DNA of 43,073 bases from a virus: IMG/VR virus record IMGVR_UViG_3300025781_000480, positions 1 to 43,073 of that record; one strand, written 5' to 3'. The translations under genes and the position numbers were made by a program. Shown in pieces: positions 32,212 through 39,443 of the stretch. The notes beneath the pieces were generated by a model that worked only from the letters and a program-made list of their open reading frames with translations, was not told the DNA's origin and did not search any database. Position 1 is the stretch's first letter; each line of letters starts with the position of its first letter.

Positions 32212-32433
32212 TTAATCAGTCAACACATCAAAGACTGTGCCGTATTCATATCTAGCCCAATCTTCCATGTCAACATATGTGTTGATTTTGCGTCGGTATA
32301 TTGTCTTTAGCCACACTCTTTTATTGTGTATTTTGACAGGATACCACGCAAACCATTTCTGCCAAGAAGAATATGTTATCTTCCTAGCAATGAAATTGTT
32401 CCATATCTCATCAGAGACAGGACTGAGACTCAA
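32212..32433 (-). CDS. Hypothetical protein, 73 aa
   Basis: Not recognised. The start is a TTG at 32431-32433 whose TTGA overlaps the MazG stop; AAGGTG just upstream is the ribosome site, so it is coupled to MazG. Rich in Trp, Tyr, Lys and Arg (SSWQKWFAWYPVKIHNKRVW, then WARYEYGTVFDVLTD), possibly nucleic-acid binding. It ends right before the hairpin-rich gap. Confidence 0.65.
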   Translation of the reverse strand: MSLSPVSDEIWNNFIARKITYSSWQKWFAWYPVKIHNKRVWLKTIYRRKINTYVDMEDWARYEYGTVFDVLTD

Positions 32434-32858
32434 AGATCACCTTCTTTTCTGTTCTCACTGTAGAATGCGTCAAAGTGTCCGCCCGGATATCGTGCTTCAA
32501 GTTTACCTACATTTTCAGCAATAACATCATTAGGGTCATATCCAAGTGCCCTACAAGCATTGGTCCAATACCAAATGATATCACCTAGTTCACGCTTCAG
32601 GTGAAAGCGATTTTCTTCATTGAATGGCTTACCTTGAAAGACCATCTTTTTGACAATCTCACTGAATTCGCCACCTTCACTTGCTAGACCAATGCTTGCA
32701 GTTAGTAACAGTGGAATGTTCAACTGTATACCATCTATTGCCGCTTTCTTTTCAAGTTCTTGCAGGCATTCAATGAATGCATCAAGTCCGTTAGATTGTT
32801 TGCTTGTAACCGCGGCTACAAAGTCTTTGTATTTGTTTAAATCAATTTGTTGTGTCAT
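32430..32858 (-). CDS. mazG: MazG-like nucleotide pyrophosphohydrolase
   Basis: 142 residues, a single MazG-type helical domain. The metal-binding ExxE is E61-x-x-E64 (ASEGGEFSEIVKK) and ExxD is E90-x-x-D93 (RELGDIIWYW). MazG proteins hydrolyse (d)NTPs to NMP and pyrophosphate. In marine phages they are proposed to change nucleotide or alarmone pools, though substrate is uncertain. The ATG overlaps the end of the 394-residue gene by one base, and the 73-residue gene overlaps its stop. Confidence 0.88.
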   Translation of the reverse strand: MTQQIDLNKYKDFVAAVTSKQSNGLDAFIECLQELEKKAAIDGIQLNIPLLLTASIGLASEGGEFSEIVKKMVFQGKPFNEENRFHLKRELGDIIWYWTNACRALGYDPNDVIAENVGKLEARYPGGHFDAFYSENRKEGDL

Positions 32859-34042
32859 TAAAATGCTTTCAAAATAATCATCGATTCGTTGAACCTACCG
32901 TTAGGTGCAGTTGCAACAGCCTTAATGTCATTAAAGAACTTACGAGCCGCGGGCTTGCTTCCCATAATTTCTTTAATCTGCTCATTGGGTTTACGCAGTG
33001 TTTTAATTTCACTCTTTGCAGTGTCAAAACCCAACAATGTATTACCCTTCACAGTAAATGCCTTTGAATACTCATCGGCAATATAGTGATGTAGTTTGCG
33101 CTTTGCTGTATCATAGACCCACGCTTCACTTGATCCGTGTAATTTTACAGGACTGATGGATACTAAGTCAAGTTTACTGGCAACATCTTTGAATGTTTTC
33201 AGATACTTGAGTTTAGCTACAATCTTTTCAACGGGCACTGCCTTGCGTTGACGAGGAGCCTTGCTTGCTTTCTTAACGCTAATGTATGCGTTCAGGTCAG
33301 TTAGAACCTGTTCAATGAATTTGACAATGTTCCTTACTTGAATCTTACTCAAGTAACCATAACCTTCAACCAATTGCTTGTCACTACCTTCTTGTAGGTC
33401 AGCAAATTCTTGTTGCTTCTTTTTCCATACTTCGGTGATCAGGCTGATATGTTGAGGCATAACATTGAATTTAGCAACAACATCCATTGTTTTTGTTTTA
33501 GTCTTACCCTCAATGACAAATTCGTCAAACACACCCTCTAGTTCGCCTGCGGCGTCTTTTGCTTTATCACGCAAAATTTCTTGAATATTGGGTCGTGATA
33601 TTTCAATCACTTCAACTTTTGTTGCACCACCTGTGGCACTAACTTCTTTGATTTCAGGTGCGGTAACTGTTTTCAGTAACCTAGTGATCTCATTTTCAAG
33701 TTTAGCTTCCTCATGCTCTGTAGTCTCAAGACCACGCAACTTCATACGGGCTAGCCAACCATATGTATTGACAAATTCATTGTCTGCTACTTTTCGCATT
33801 GTTTTGGCTTCTTGGACACGCTTTGAAAAATCTAGATACTGACACATTAGTTCCTTAGCGTCTTTTTTGCCGTAGAACCAATTATACCATGAGAATCCAC
33901 TAGCTAATGCTGAAGTTCTACTTTCACTAAGTGGCTGAATGACATACAGTGGTTCTTCACCCATGTATTTTGTATCTGGATTTTTGGGGTTTAGTGCTTT
34001 AACTTGACTGTGGTCCTCAGTATTGCGCTTTCGGGTAGCCAT
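32858..34042 (-). CDS. Conserved hypothetical protein, 394 aa
   Basis: Not assigned, though SGFSWYNWFYGKKDAKELMC and FVNTYGWLARMKLRGLETTE are segments I associate with a conserved protein of T4-like marine phages. Largely helical with coiled-coil potential (about 85-140 and 205-260) and a basic patch KKASKAPRQRKA near residue 280. The C-terminal region (VYDTAKRKLHHYIADEY) is beta-like. A DNA- or RNA-handling role is possible but not shown. It has the best sigma70 promoter in the window and a GGAG ribosome site, so it is probably expressed early with mazG. Confidence 0.8.
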   Translation of the reverse strand: MATRKRNTEDHSQVKALNPKNPDTKYMGEEPLYVIQPLSESRTSALASGFSWYNWFYGKKDAKELMCQYLDFSKRVQEAKTMRKVADNEFVNTYGWLARMKLRGLETTEHEEAKLENEITRLLKTVTAPEIKEVSATGGATKVEVIEISRPNIQEILRDKAKDAAGELEGVFDEFVIEGKTKTKTMDVVAKFNVMPQHISLITEVWKKKQQEFADLQEGSDKQLVEGYGYLSKIQVRNIVKFIEQVLTDLNAYISVKKASKAPRQRKAVPVEKIVAKLKYLKTFKDVASKLDLVSISPVKLHGSSEAWVYDTAKRKLHHYIADEYSKAFTVKGNTLLGFDTAKSEIKTLRKPNEQIKEIMGSKPAARKFFNDIKAVATAPNGRFNESMIILKAF

Positions 34043-34070
34043 TAGTTACTCCTTTTACATTGATTTAGCT

Positions 34071-34099
34071 AGTATAGCACATACCCGAATTATTGTCAA
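34071..34099 (-). promoter_or_regulatory. Strong sigma70-like promoter for the 394-aa gene and mazG
   Basis: The minus strand has -35 TTGACA (34094-34099), a 17-base spacer and -10 TATACT (34071-34076). A leader of about 20 bases holds AAGGAG before the ATG at 34042. Confidence 0.75.
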
Positions 34100-34122
34100 C
34101 TTTTAGGGATGAATACTTTAGC

Positions 34123-34130
34123 GATAAATA
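34123..34130 (+). promoter_or_regulatory. Late-promoter-like box GATAAATA, 20 nt before ATG
   Basis: Plus-strand GATAAATA 20 bases before the gp14 ATG with AAGGTG as ribosome site. It is the plus-strand counterpart of the minus-strand late boxes and serves gp14-gp15. Confidence 0.65.
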
Positions 34131-34150
34131 AGTAATAAGGTGAATTAAAT

Positions 34151-35860
34151 ATGCCACGACTTAGCCTTTGGCGCCCCAATAAAACGAACGATTACAACTT
34201 TTTTGATAAGATAATATCAGAGCAGTTTACTGCCGGGGCCACTGATTTGTATGTGCATAAGTATCTAGGGCCCACTGATCAAGGTCCATCAATTGATTAT
34301 ACTCAACCTCAGTATGATGCGCTAGCTCCTACAAATATACAAGATTTGCTATTCTTGGAAAACAGAGATAGGACATATGATCCTAGCGTTTATAGATTGC
34401 GTGGACATTACAATGTACAAAACTTGGACTTTGATTTGAGTCAGTTTGGCTTGTTCTTAAACAATGACATTATTTTTATCACTGTTCATTACAACGATAT
34501 GATTGATATTGTAGGTCGTAAATTAATGGTTGGTGATGTAATTGAATTACCGCATTTGCTTGACTATAATCCACTTAAAGAAACTATACCAGTTGCATTA
34601 AAAAGATTCATGCAGGTTACTGATGCTAATTATGCTAGTGAAGGTTTTAGTCAAACTTGGTTCCCCCATTTATGGCGTATAAAATGCGAACCAATGGTTG
34701 ATAGTGAAGAATTTAGTCAGATACTAAATGCTCCACTGAATGAGGATACCTATCTTGGTATATGGGATGCTACTAAAACATACCCAACAGGATACACTAT
34801 CACATATGGTGATAAAAATTATCTAGCAATACAGGATGTTCCTGCTGGGACAAATCCACCTGATCCAAATTATTGGCAACTAGATACAAGCTCTAACTTG
34901 AAAGATATCTTGGCAACTTATAACACTAATATTGCAATTAATGATGCTGCTTTAAGAGAAGCCGAAAGATTGCTTCCTAAATCAGGATATGATACTTCTA
35001 ATTTGTATGTAGTTCCTACATACGGTGAATACGAAACAAACACTCAACTATCATATAAGTATAATCAACCTGCACCACCTGTCAACGGTGTTATAGATTC
35101 TGCTGGTGCACCAGGCACAACTACTGGTACTGTTATGATGATGCGTAGTCCAAACTACAAAAATCCTAGTCCAGTTATAAAGATTTCAAAAGCAGCTATC
35201 AAGAGCATTTGGGATATGACTGCTGACATGGGATATGATAAATTAGATGCATTGAATACCGTTAATATAGAAAAAATCACAGTAGCACCAGAACGAACAA
35301 GTACTAACTCAGGCGCAGTCAGTGGTGAAAAAATGTTATCCTTATTCTCAATGGGCACAGTTACTGGACCATACGGTACTGCTGACAACACTTATGCTAC
35401 CGCTGATGCTAACCCAGAACTTCCTGGATTCACAGGTACAGTTAGTACACAAATGGATTGGCGTGCTGATTGTGATCCACGATTCCAATATATTGCTCGT
35501 AGTAGCCCACGAACATTCGGATATCTCACTGGTTATTTAACAGGTGATGGTCAGGCACCAAATGGTTATCCAACAGGTGCAGGTATTGCTTTCCCACAAA
35601 ATCCGCAAGTTGGTGATTATTTCTTACGAATAGATTATTTCCCACAACTATTATTTCGCTGGAATGGCAAGGTGTGGATAAGAATATCAACTAATGTCAG
35701 AACACCAACTGGATTTGATTCTACTGATCAATCACAACTATCCGGATTTATCAACAATACAGAACAAACACAGCTTACAGATGGTTCATATATACCACAA
35801 AGACAAGCACTGTCTACTATTTTGACATTAGCACCTGATTCTATTCCACCTCAAGTTTAA
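34151..35860 (+). CDS. 14: Neck protein (T4 gp14-like) with sugar-binding-like insert
   Basis: 569 residues, about twice T4 gp14 (256). The N-terminal 190 residues are the neck domain: LYVHKYLGP, IQDLLFLENRDRTYDPSVYR, LRGHYNVQNLDFDLSQFGLF, VGDVIELPHLLDYNP, WFPHLWRIKC. An insert (about 203-250) reads YLGIWDATKTYPTGYTITYG and then NYLAIQDVPAGTNPPDPNYW. This resembles the CBM5/12 chitin-binding module (W..xxxYxxGDxVxYxGxxYxA....P....W). Later parts are Gly/Thr/Pro-rich, ending with FPQLLFRWNGKVWIRIS. gp14 closes the head-tail neck with gp13. gp15 follows by 9 bases. Confidence 0.87.
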   Translation: MPRLSLWRPNKTNDYNFFDKIISEQFTAGATDLYVHKYLGPTDQGPSIDYTQPQYDALAPTNIQDLLFLENRDRTYDPSVYRLRGHYNVQNLDFDLSQFGLFLNNDIIFITVHYNDMIDIVGRKLMVGDVIELPHLLDYNPLKETIPVALKRFMQVTDANYASEGFSQTWFPHLWRIKCEPMVDSEEFSQILNAPLNEDTYLGIWDATKTYPTGYTITYGDKNYLAIQDVPAGTNPPDPNYWQLDTSSNLKDILATYNTNIAINDAALREAERLLPKSGYDTSNLYVVPTYGEYETNTQLSYKYNQPAPPVNGVIDSAGAPGTTTGTVMMMRSPNYKNPSPVIKISKAAIKSIWDMTADMGYDKLDALNTVNIEKITVAPERTSTNSGAVSGEKMLSLFSMGTVTGPYGTADNTYATADANPELPGFTGTVSTQMDWRADCDPRFQYIARSSPRTFGYLTGYLTGDGQAPNGYPTGAGIAFPQNPQVGDYFLRIDYFPQLLFRWNGKVWIRISTNVRTPTGFDSTDQSQLSGFINNTEQTQLTDGSYIPQRQALSTILTLAPDSIPPQV

Positions 35861-35869
35861 AAGGTACAT

Positions 35870-37240
35870 ATGGCACAATATTTTTATGATTCGCAGATAC
35901 GCAGATTCTTAATTCAATTCGCAAAAATCTTTAGTAACTGGTCTGTTACTAAAGGTAATGACCCGGCAGGAAATCCTATCATAGTTAGAGTCCCTATCAT
36001 GTATGGTGATAGCAGTCGTCAGGCAGCAACTATTATTGCTAATAACAGTGCTAGTAACTTGCCTAGTGCGCCATTGATTACATATTATATTAGTGGATTA
36101 GAATACAATCAAAAATGGACACAAGATCCAACATACATTGAAAAATTAAATGTTCGTCAGCGTGCCTATAATAGTGACACACAACAATATGAAACCGTAC
36201 AAGGACAAGCATTTACTGTTGAACGCTTAATGCCAGTACCCTATACATTAAGAATCACTGTTGATTTTTGGACTACTAATTATAATCAAAAATTAGAGTT
36301 AATAGAACAATTAGGCACATTGTTCAACCCAGCATTAGAAATTCAAAGTACTGATAACTTTATTGATTGGACCAGTCTTAGCGCAGTATTCCAAGATGGA
36401 TTAACATTCAGTAACCGTTCTATACCAGTAGGCACAGGTAATCCAATCGATGTTATGACTTGGAAATTCTACATGCCAATATGGATCACTACAGCAGCCA
36501 AGATTAGAAAACTAGGTGTTATTGAAAAAATCATTGCAAGTATATTCCAAGGTAAAGCACTTGAAGACATGCAGAATGATGATCTGTTGTTAGGTACTAG
36601 ACAAAAAATTACTCCATATGGATATAAATTATTGTTATTGGGTAATACATTACAGATATTGCCAGCTAATGCAGCATTTGATCCATCTAATTTAAACCTA
36701 ACATTACCTTCTAATCCAGACACAGACATTTATTGGTCTAGCGTATTGAATGTATATGGTACAATTAAACCTGGAATAAGTCAGATATGGTTGCAAAATC
36801 CATTCATGGATACTGACATTGTAGGTACTATTGTACCCAATCCAACTGACGATAGATTGTTAATTTATAATATTGATACAGACACATTGCCGCAAAATAC
36901 ATTAAGTCCAGTGAATGGTGTTATAAATCCTCAAGTCACTGGACCTAACGCAGGTTTACCCGGACCAGTGAATGGGGTAAGATATCTGCTAGTTGATAAT
37001 ATTGGATCACCAGATGATACTACTGTTTCATGGGGAGCATTAGTTGCCTCCGCTAACGATATTGTTGAGTTTAACGCAAACACTATGTCATGGTTTGTCA
37101 GTTTTAATAGTCAAACTGCAACTACTATGGAATATGTAACTAATTTAACTACCAATGTTCAGTATCGTTTTATAGACAATATGTGGTCAAAATCATATGA
37201 AGGTTGGTATGATCAGGGAGATTATTCTATTGTGATTTAA
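35870..37240 (+). CDS. 15: Tail completion / sheath stabiliser (T4 gp15-like)
   Basis: 456 residues (T4 gp15 has 272). The N-terminal 230 residues match the family: QYFYDSQIRRFLIQFAKIFS, NPIIVRVPIMYGDSSRQAAT, PLITYYISGLEYNQKW, then a long segment with MPVPYTLRITVDFWTTNYNQ and KLELIEQLGTLFNPALEIQS. gp15 caps the tail tube/sheath and joins it to the neck. The C-terminal 200 residues are extra, with Asn/Pro-rich loops and aromatic ends (WSKSYEGWYDQGDYSIVI), so gp13/14/15/18 here are all expanded except gp13. It is co-transcribed with gp14. Confidence 0.87.
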   Translation: MAQYFYDSQIRRFLIQFAKIFSNWSVTKGNDPAGNPIIVRVPIMYGDSSRQAATIIANNSASNLPSAPLITYYISGLEYNQKWTQDPTYIEKLNVRQRAYNSDTQQYETVQGQAFTVERLMPVPYTLRITVDFWTTNYNQKLELIEQLGTLFNPALEIQSTDNFIDWTSLSAVFQDGLTFSNRSIPVGTGNPIDVMTWKFYMPIWITTAAKIRKLGVIEKIIASIFQGKALEDMQNDDLLLGTRQKITPYGYKLLLLGNTLQILPANAAFDPSNLNLTLPSNPDTDIYWSSVLNVYGTIKPGISQIWLQNPFMDTDIVGTIVPNPTDDRLLIYNIDTDTLPQNTLSPVNGVINPQVTGPNAGLPGPVNGVRYLLVDNIGSPDDTTVSWGALVASANDIVEFNANTMSWFVSFNSQTATTMEYVTNLTTNVQYRFIDNMWSKSYEGWYDQGDYSIVI

Positions 37241-37244
37241 TTAA

Positions 37245-37252
37245 GATAAATC
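37245..37252 (+). promoter_or_regulatory. Late-promoter-like box GATAAATC, 5 nt before ATG
   Basis: Plus-strand GATAAATC lies 5 bases before the Nudix ATG at 37258; no ribosome site is visible. One mismatch to the local consensus. Confidence 0.35.
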
Positions 37253-37257
37253 ATAAT

Positions 37258-37689
37258 ATGACGAGTATTACATATAACAATAATGCTGCGGGTGTTTTCT
37301 TTTATGCAACTAATACCAAAAGATTTTTATATCTGTTGCGCAATGATTCTAAGAATCCAGGAAACTGGGGCATACCGGGTGGCAAGATAGAAGAAGATGA
37401 AACACTTATGGAAGGTGTTGATCGTGAATGCATGGAAGAAATTGGATACTTCCCAAATAAAGCAAAATTAGTCCCAATACAAAAATTCGTAAATCATAAT
37501 TTTGTTTACCATACATTCTTTTGTGAAGTTGATACTGAGTTCACCCCTATATTAAATGAAGAACATTGTGGTTATGCGTGGGTAGGAGATTATCAATATC
37601 CCAAGCCATTGCATCCAGGATTATTCAGTACAGTAAACTTTGATGTAGTACAACAAAAATTAGAGGCACTAACAAAAAGAGAGACCTAA
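37258..37689 (+). CDS. Nudix hydrolase
   Basis: 143 residues. A perfect Nudix box GX5EX7REUXEEXGU covers residues 42-64 (GKIEEDETLMEGVDRECMEE then IGY); E57, E60 and E61 are the metal ligands. NWGIPGG just before it is also typical. Nudix enzymes cleave nucleoside diphosphates linked to another group; T4 NudE (Ap4A, ADP-ribose) is a phage example, but the substrate here is not readable. The start has no Shine-Dalgarno. The stop codon lies in the loop of the terminator at 37674-37701. Confidence 0.93.
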   Translation: MTSITYNNNAAGVFFYATNTKRFLYLLRNDSKNPGNWGIPGGKIEEDETLMEGVDRECMEEIGYFPNKAKLVPIQKFVNHNFVYHTFFCEVDTEFTPILNEEHCGYAWVGDYQYPKPLHPGLFSTVNFDVVQQKLEALTKRET

Positions 37690-37701
37690 GTCTCTCTTTT
37701 T
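37674..37701. terminator. Bidirectional intrinsic terminator
   Basis: A perfect 12-bp stem (37674-37685 with 37690-37701), loop CTAA, A-tract on one side and T-tract on the other. It separates the convergent Nudix and 103-residue genes. Confidence 0.9.
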
Positions 37702-37704
37702 TAT

Positions 37705-38016
37705 TTAGATTCCTAAAATTGAACCTAGTGTTTTAAATCCCAGTGCTCCTAAAGCAACCCCTGCCCCCATCATCATCCAACGCCATTTTTCAATATTATT
37801 GATTTTATCTGACATTGATTTGTGAGCAGTTGTACTTGCTTCTTGCATTTCTTTAAGAAGCTCGTGTGTTGCATCATTACTTTTAGCGATAGTGGCATTT
37901 AAACATTTGATATCAGATTTGATTTCACTGATATCACTTGTTATATTCTCAACCTGAACTTGAAGTACTGCTATCTCAGTTTCAGGTTGTGATTTTATTG
38001 CTCTTGCAGCCGACAT
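37705..38016 (-). CDS. Coiled-coil protein with C-terminal membrane anchor, 103 aa
   Basis: Residues about 10-75 form a heptad-like coiled coil (VENITSDISEIKSDIKCLNA and similar). WRWMMMGAGVALGALGFKTL (about 79-98) is a hydrophobic segment ending three residues before the C-terminus. This layout resembles XhlA-type hemolysin/holin-accessory proteins and some phage superinfection or lysis proteins. It begins 2 bases after the upstream structural gene and lacks a clear ribosome site. A role in lysis is inferred from the layout only. Confidence 0.7.
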   Translation of the reverse strand: MSAARAIKSQPETEIAVLQVQVENITSDISEIKSDIKCLNATIAKSNDATHELLKEMQEASTTAHKSMSDKINNIEKWRWMMMGAGVALGALGFKTLGSILGI

Positions 38017-38018
38017 TT

Positions 38019-39314
38019 TTATGCACTAGCGATTGTAACCAATGGGTAAGGTTGAGCGTTAGCTACATTAGCATCTGCTTCACTATTGAATGTTGCAAAT
38101 ACAGGTGCTGCGTTAATGTAACCTAAATTACCAGTTGGTTGACCAGGAGATACGATATTACCGGTAGCTACTGGACCAGAACTAGAAGTAAACAACCAAC
38201 CAGTGTGATCACTCAAGCTTTGTACTGCTTGTGTAGTAGTATTAGCATATGTAGCGATAACTGTCATTGTATTTGGTGTCAATGCAGTGTTTGCAACATT
38301 GGCCATATAGCACTGACCAGTTAAACCAGTAACTGTACCTGTTACTAGGTACTTTTGTTTACCCTTTTGACGAACAATGTATCCTGCTTCTGGTAGTGCT
38401 TGTGCAAAACCATCACCATAACCATTGACACCAGTTGCGTTATTTGCTGATACTGCACTCAATACAACTTGTTGTTGAAGTGCGTTAGCTGTTACGCTAC
38501 TATTTGCACTCAATGTTTGTACCGCGCCACCTGGAGCAGTTGCAACATTGAAGGCTGCTGCATTAGCAATAGCGTGTACAAAGTAAGTTGTACCTGCAGT
38601 TAAACCACCAAATGATGTGTCAAATGTAACTGGTCCACCAGTTACAAGAGTTTGAGCATTGCCTGAAGTACCAATAATACCGTTAGCAGCACAGTTTGCA
38701 ATTGCAACTGATGTGTTACCACCTGCACCGCTAGTTGTACCTAACAATTGTGCTACTTGTACATTACCGCCCCATTGAGCATATAAGTGAGAACCTGTTG
38801 CAACATTAGCAAAGTCAGTACCTAAACCAACAACAATGTTACTACTTGTACTTGCGAACACATTGCCTACACCTTGTTGACCGATAGCAATATTAGCCAA
38901 TACTTGCTTACCGATGATTGCTGTGTTACCACCGACTACAGAGTATGTGTTAGCATTAGTAGCAGGGAAACCAGCTCCGCCGAATGGATTGTTAAAGTAT
39001 GCATCAACTACTGCAACAGATGCTTTAACTGATTGAGCTGAAGTATTAGTTAATGTAGGTCTAGTTTGAGGTTGAACACTTAATTGTGTTGAAGAAACAG
39101 TAAATGTATGATTACCTGTGATAGCAAGAATATAATATGTTGTATTAGCAACCAAACCACCTACAGTAGATGCTACTACGAATGGCATTCCTGCGAGTAC
39201 ACCAACTGTTGGTGCTGTTGTTAAATTATCTGTTACGGTAACTACACCAGTAGTTGCTGTTCCAGTGATTGTTAAGACTGCTTGAGCCTTTGCGATTTTT
39301 AGAGGGCGTCCCAT
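38019..39314 (-). CDS. Virion structural protein, 431 aa
   Basis: It begins MGRPLKIAKAQAVLTITGTA, an opening I associate with a conserved structural protein in marine T4-like phages. Rich in Ala/Thr/Val/Asn/Gly. Two related segments (GMPFVVASTVGGLVANTTYY, then GPVTFDTSFGGLTAGTTYFV) look like repeated beta domains. A basic element YIVRQKGKQKYLVTGTVTGL at about 310-330 breaks the pattern. It may be a head or tail decoration protein; location is not known. The 5' leader contains two small hairpins and a late box 84 bases before the ATG. Confidence 0.8.
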   Translation of the reverse strand: MGRPLKIAKAQAVLTITGTATTGVVTVTDNLTTAPTVGVLAGMPFVVASTVGGLVANTTYYILAITGNHTFTVSSTQLSVQPQTRPTLTNTSAQSVKASVAVVDAYFNNPFGGAGFPATNANTYSVVGGNTAIIGKQVLANIAIGQQGVGNVFASTSSNIVVGLGTDFANVATGSHLYAQWGGNVQVAQLLGTTSGAGGNTSVAIANCAANGIIGTSGNAQTLVTGGPVTFDTSFGGLTAGTTYFVHAIANAAAFNVATAPGGAVQTLSANSSVTANALQQQVVLSAVSANNATGVNGYGDGFAQALPEAGYIVRQKGKQKYLVTGTVTGLTGQCYMANVANTALTPNTMTVIATYANTTTQAVQSLSDHTGWLFTSSSGPVATGNIVSPGQPTGNLGYINAAPVFATFNSEADANVANAQPYPLVTIASA

Positions 39315-39335
39315 TTGATTTTCCTTTGTAAAATT

Positions 39336-39369
39336 AGCGGGTTCTAGCCGCTACGCAGTGGGGTACTGC
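39336..39369 (-). other. Two tandem hairpins in the leader of the 431-aa gene
   Basis: AGCGG/CCGCT (39336-39340 with 39348-39352) and GCAGT/ACTGC (39355-39359 with 39365-39369), in the predicted transcript leader between the late box and the ribosome site AAAGGA. They may stabilise the mRNA or act in translation control. Confidence 0.4.
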
Positions 39370-39398
39370 ATAAACCTGCCGAATGCAAGTGTATGATA

Positions 39399-39406
39399 TA
39401 TTTATC
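39399..39406 (-). promoter_or_regulatory. Late-promoter-like box GATAAATA, 84 nt before ATG
   Basis: Minus-strand GATAAATA right after the terminator 39416-39438; it would give an mRNA leader of about 78 bases with two hairpins. Confidence 0.5.
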
Positions 39407-39415
39407 ATTTTGGTT

Positions 39416-39438
39416 AAAAAAGCGACCGAAGTCGCTTT
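39416..39438 (-). terminator. Intrinsic terminator with UUCG loop
   Basis: The minus strand has AAAGCGAC-TTCG-GTCGCTTT followed by further T residues: an 8-bp stem (39431-39438 with 39419-39426) closed by the very stable C(UUCG)G tetraloop, just after the stop at 39444. Confidence 0.9.
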
Positions 39439-39443
39439 ATAAC

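Noticed and set aside
39336-39352. GGTTC-containing hairpin as a tRNA T-arm
   Set aside because: The loop does not fit the T-loop consensus and no acceptor, D or anticodon arms are nearby.
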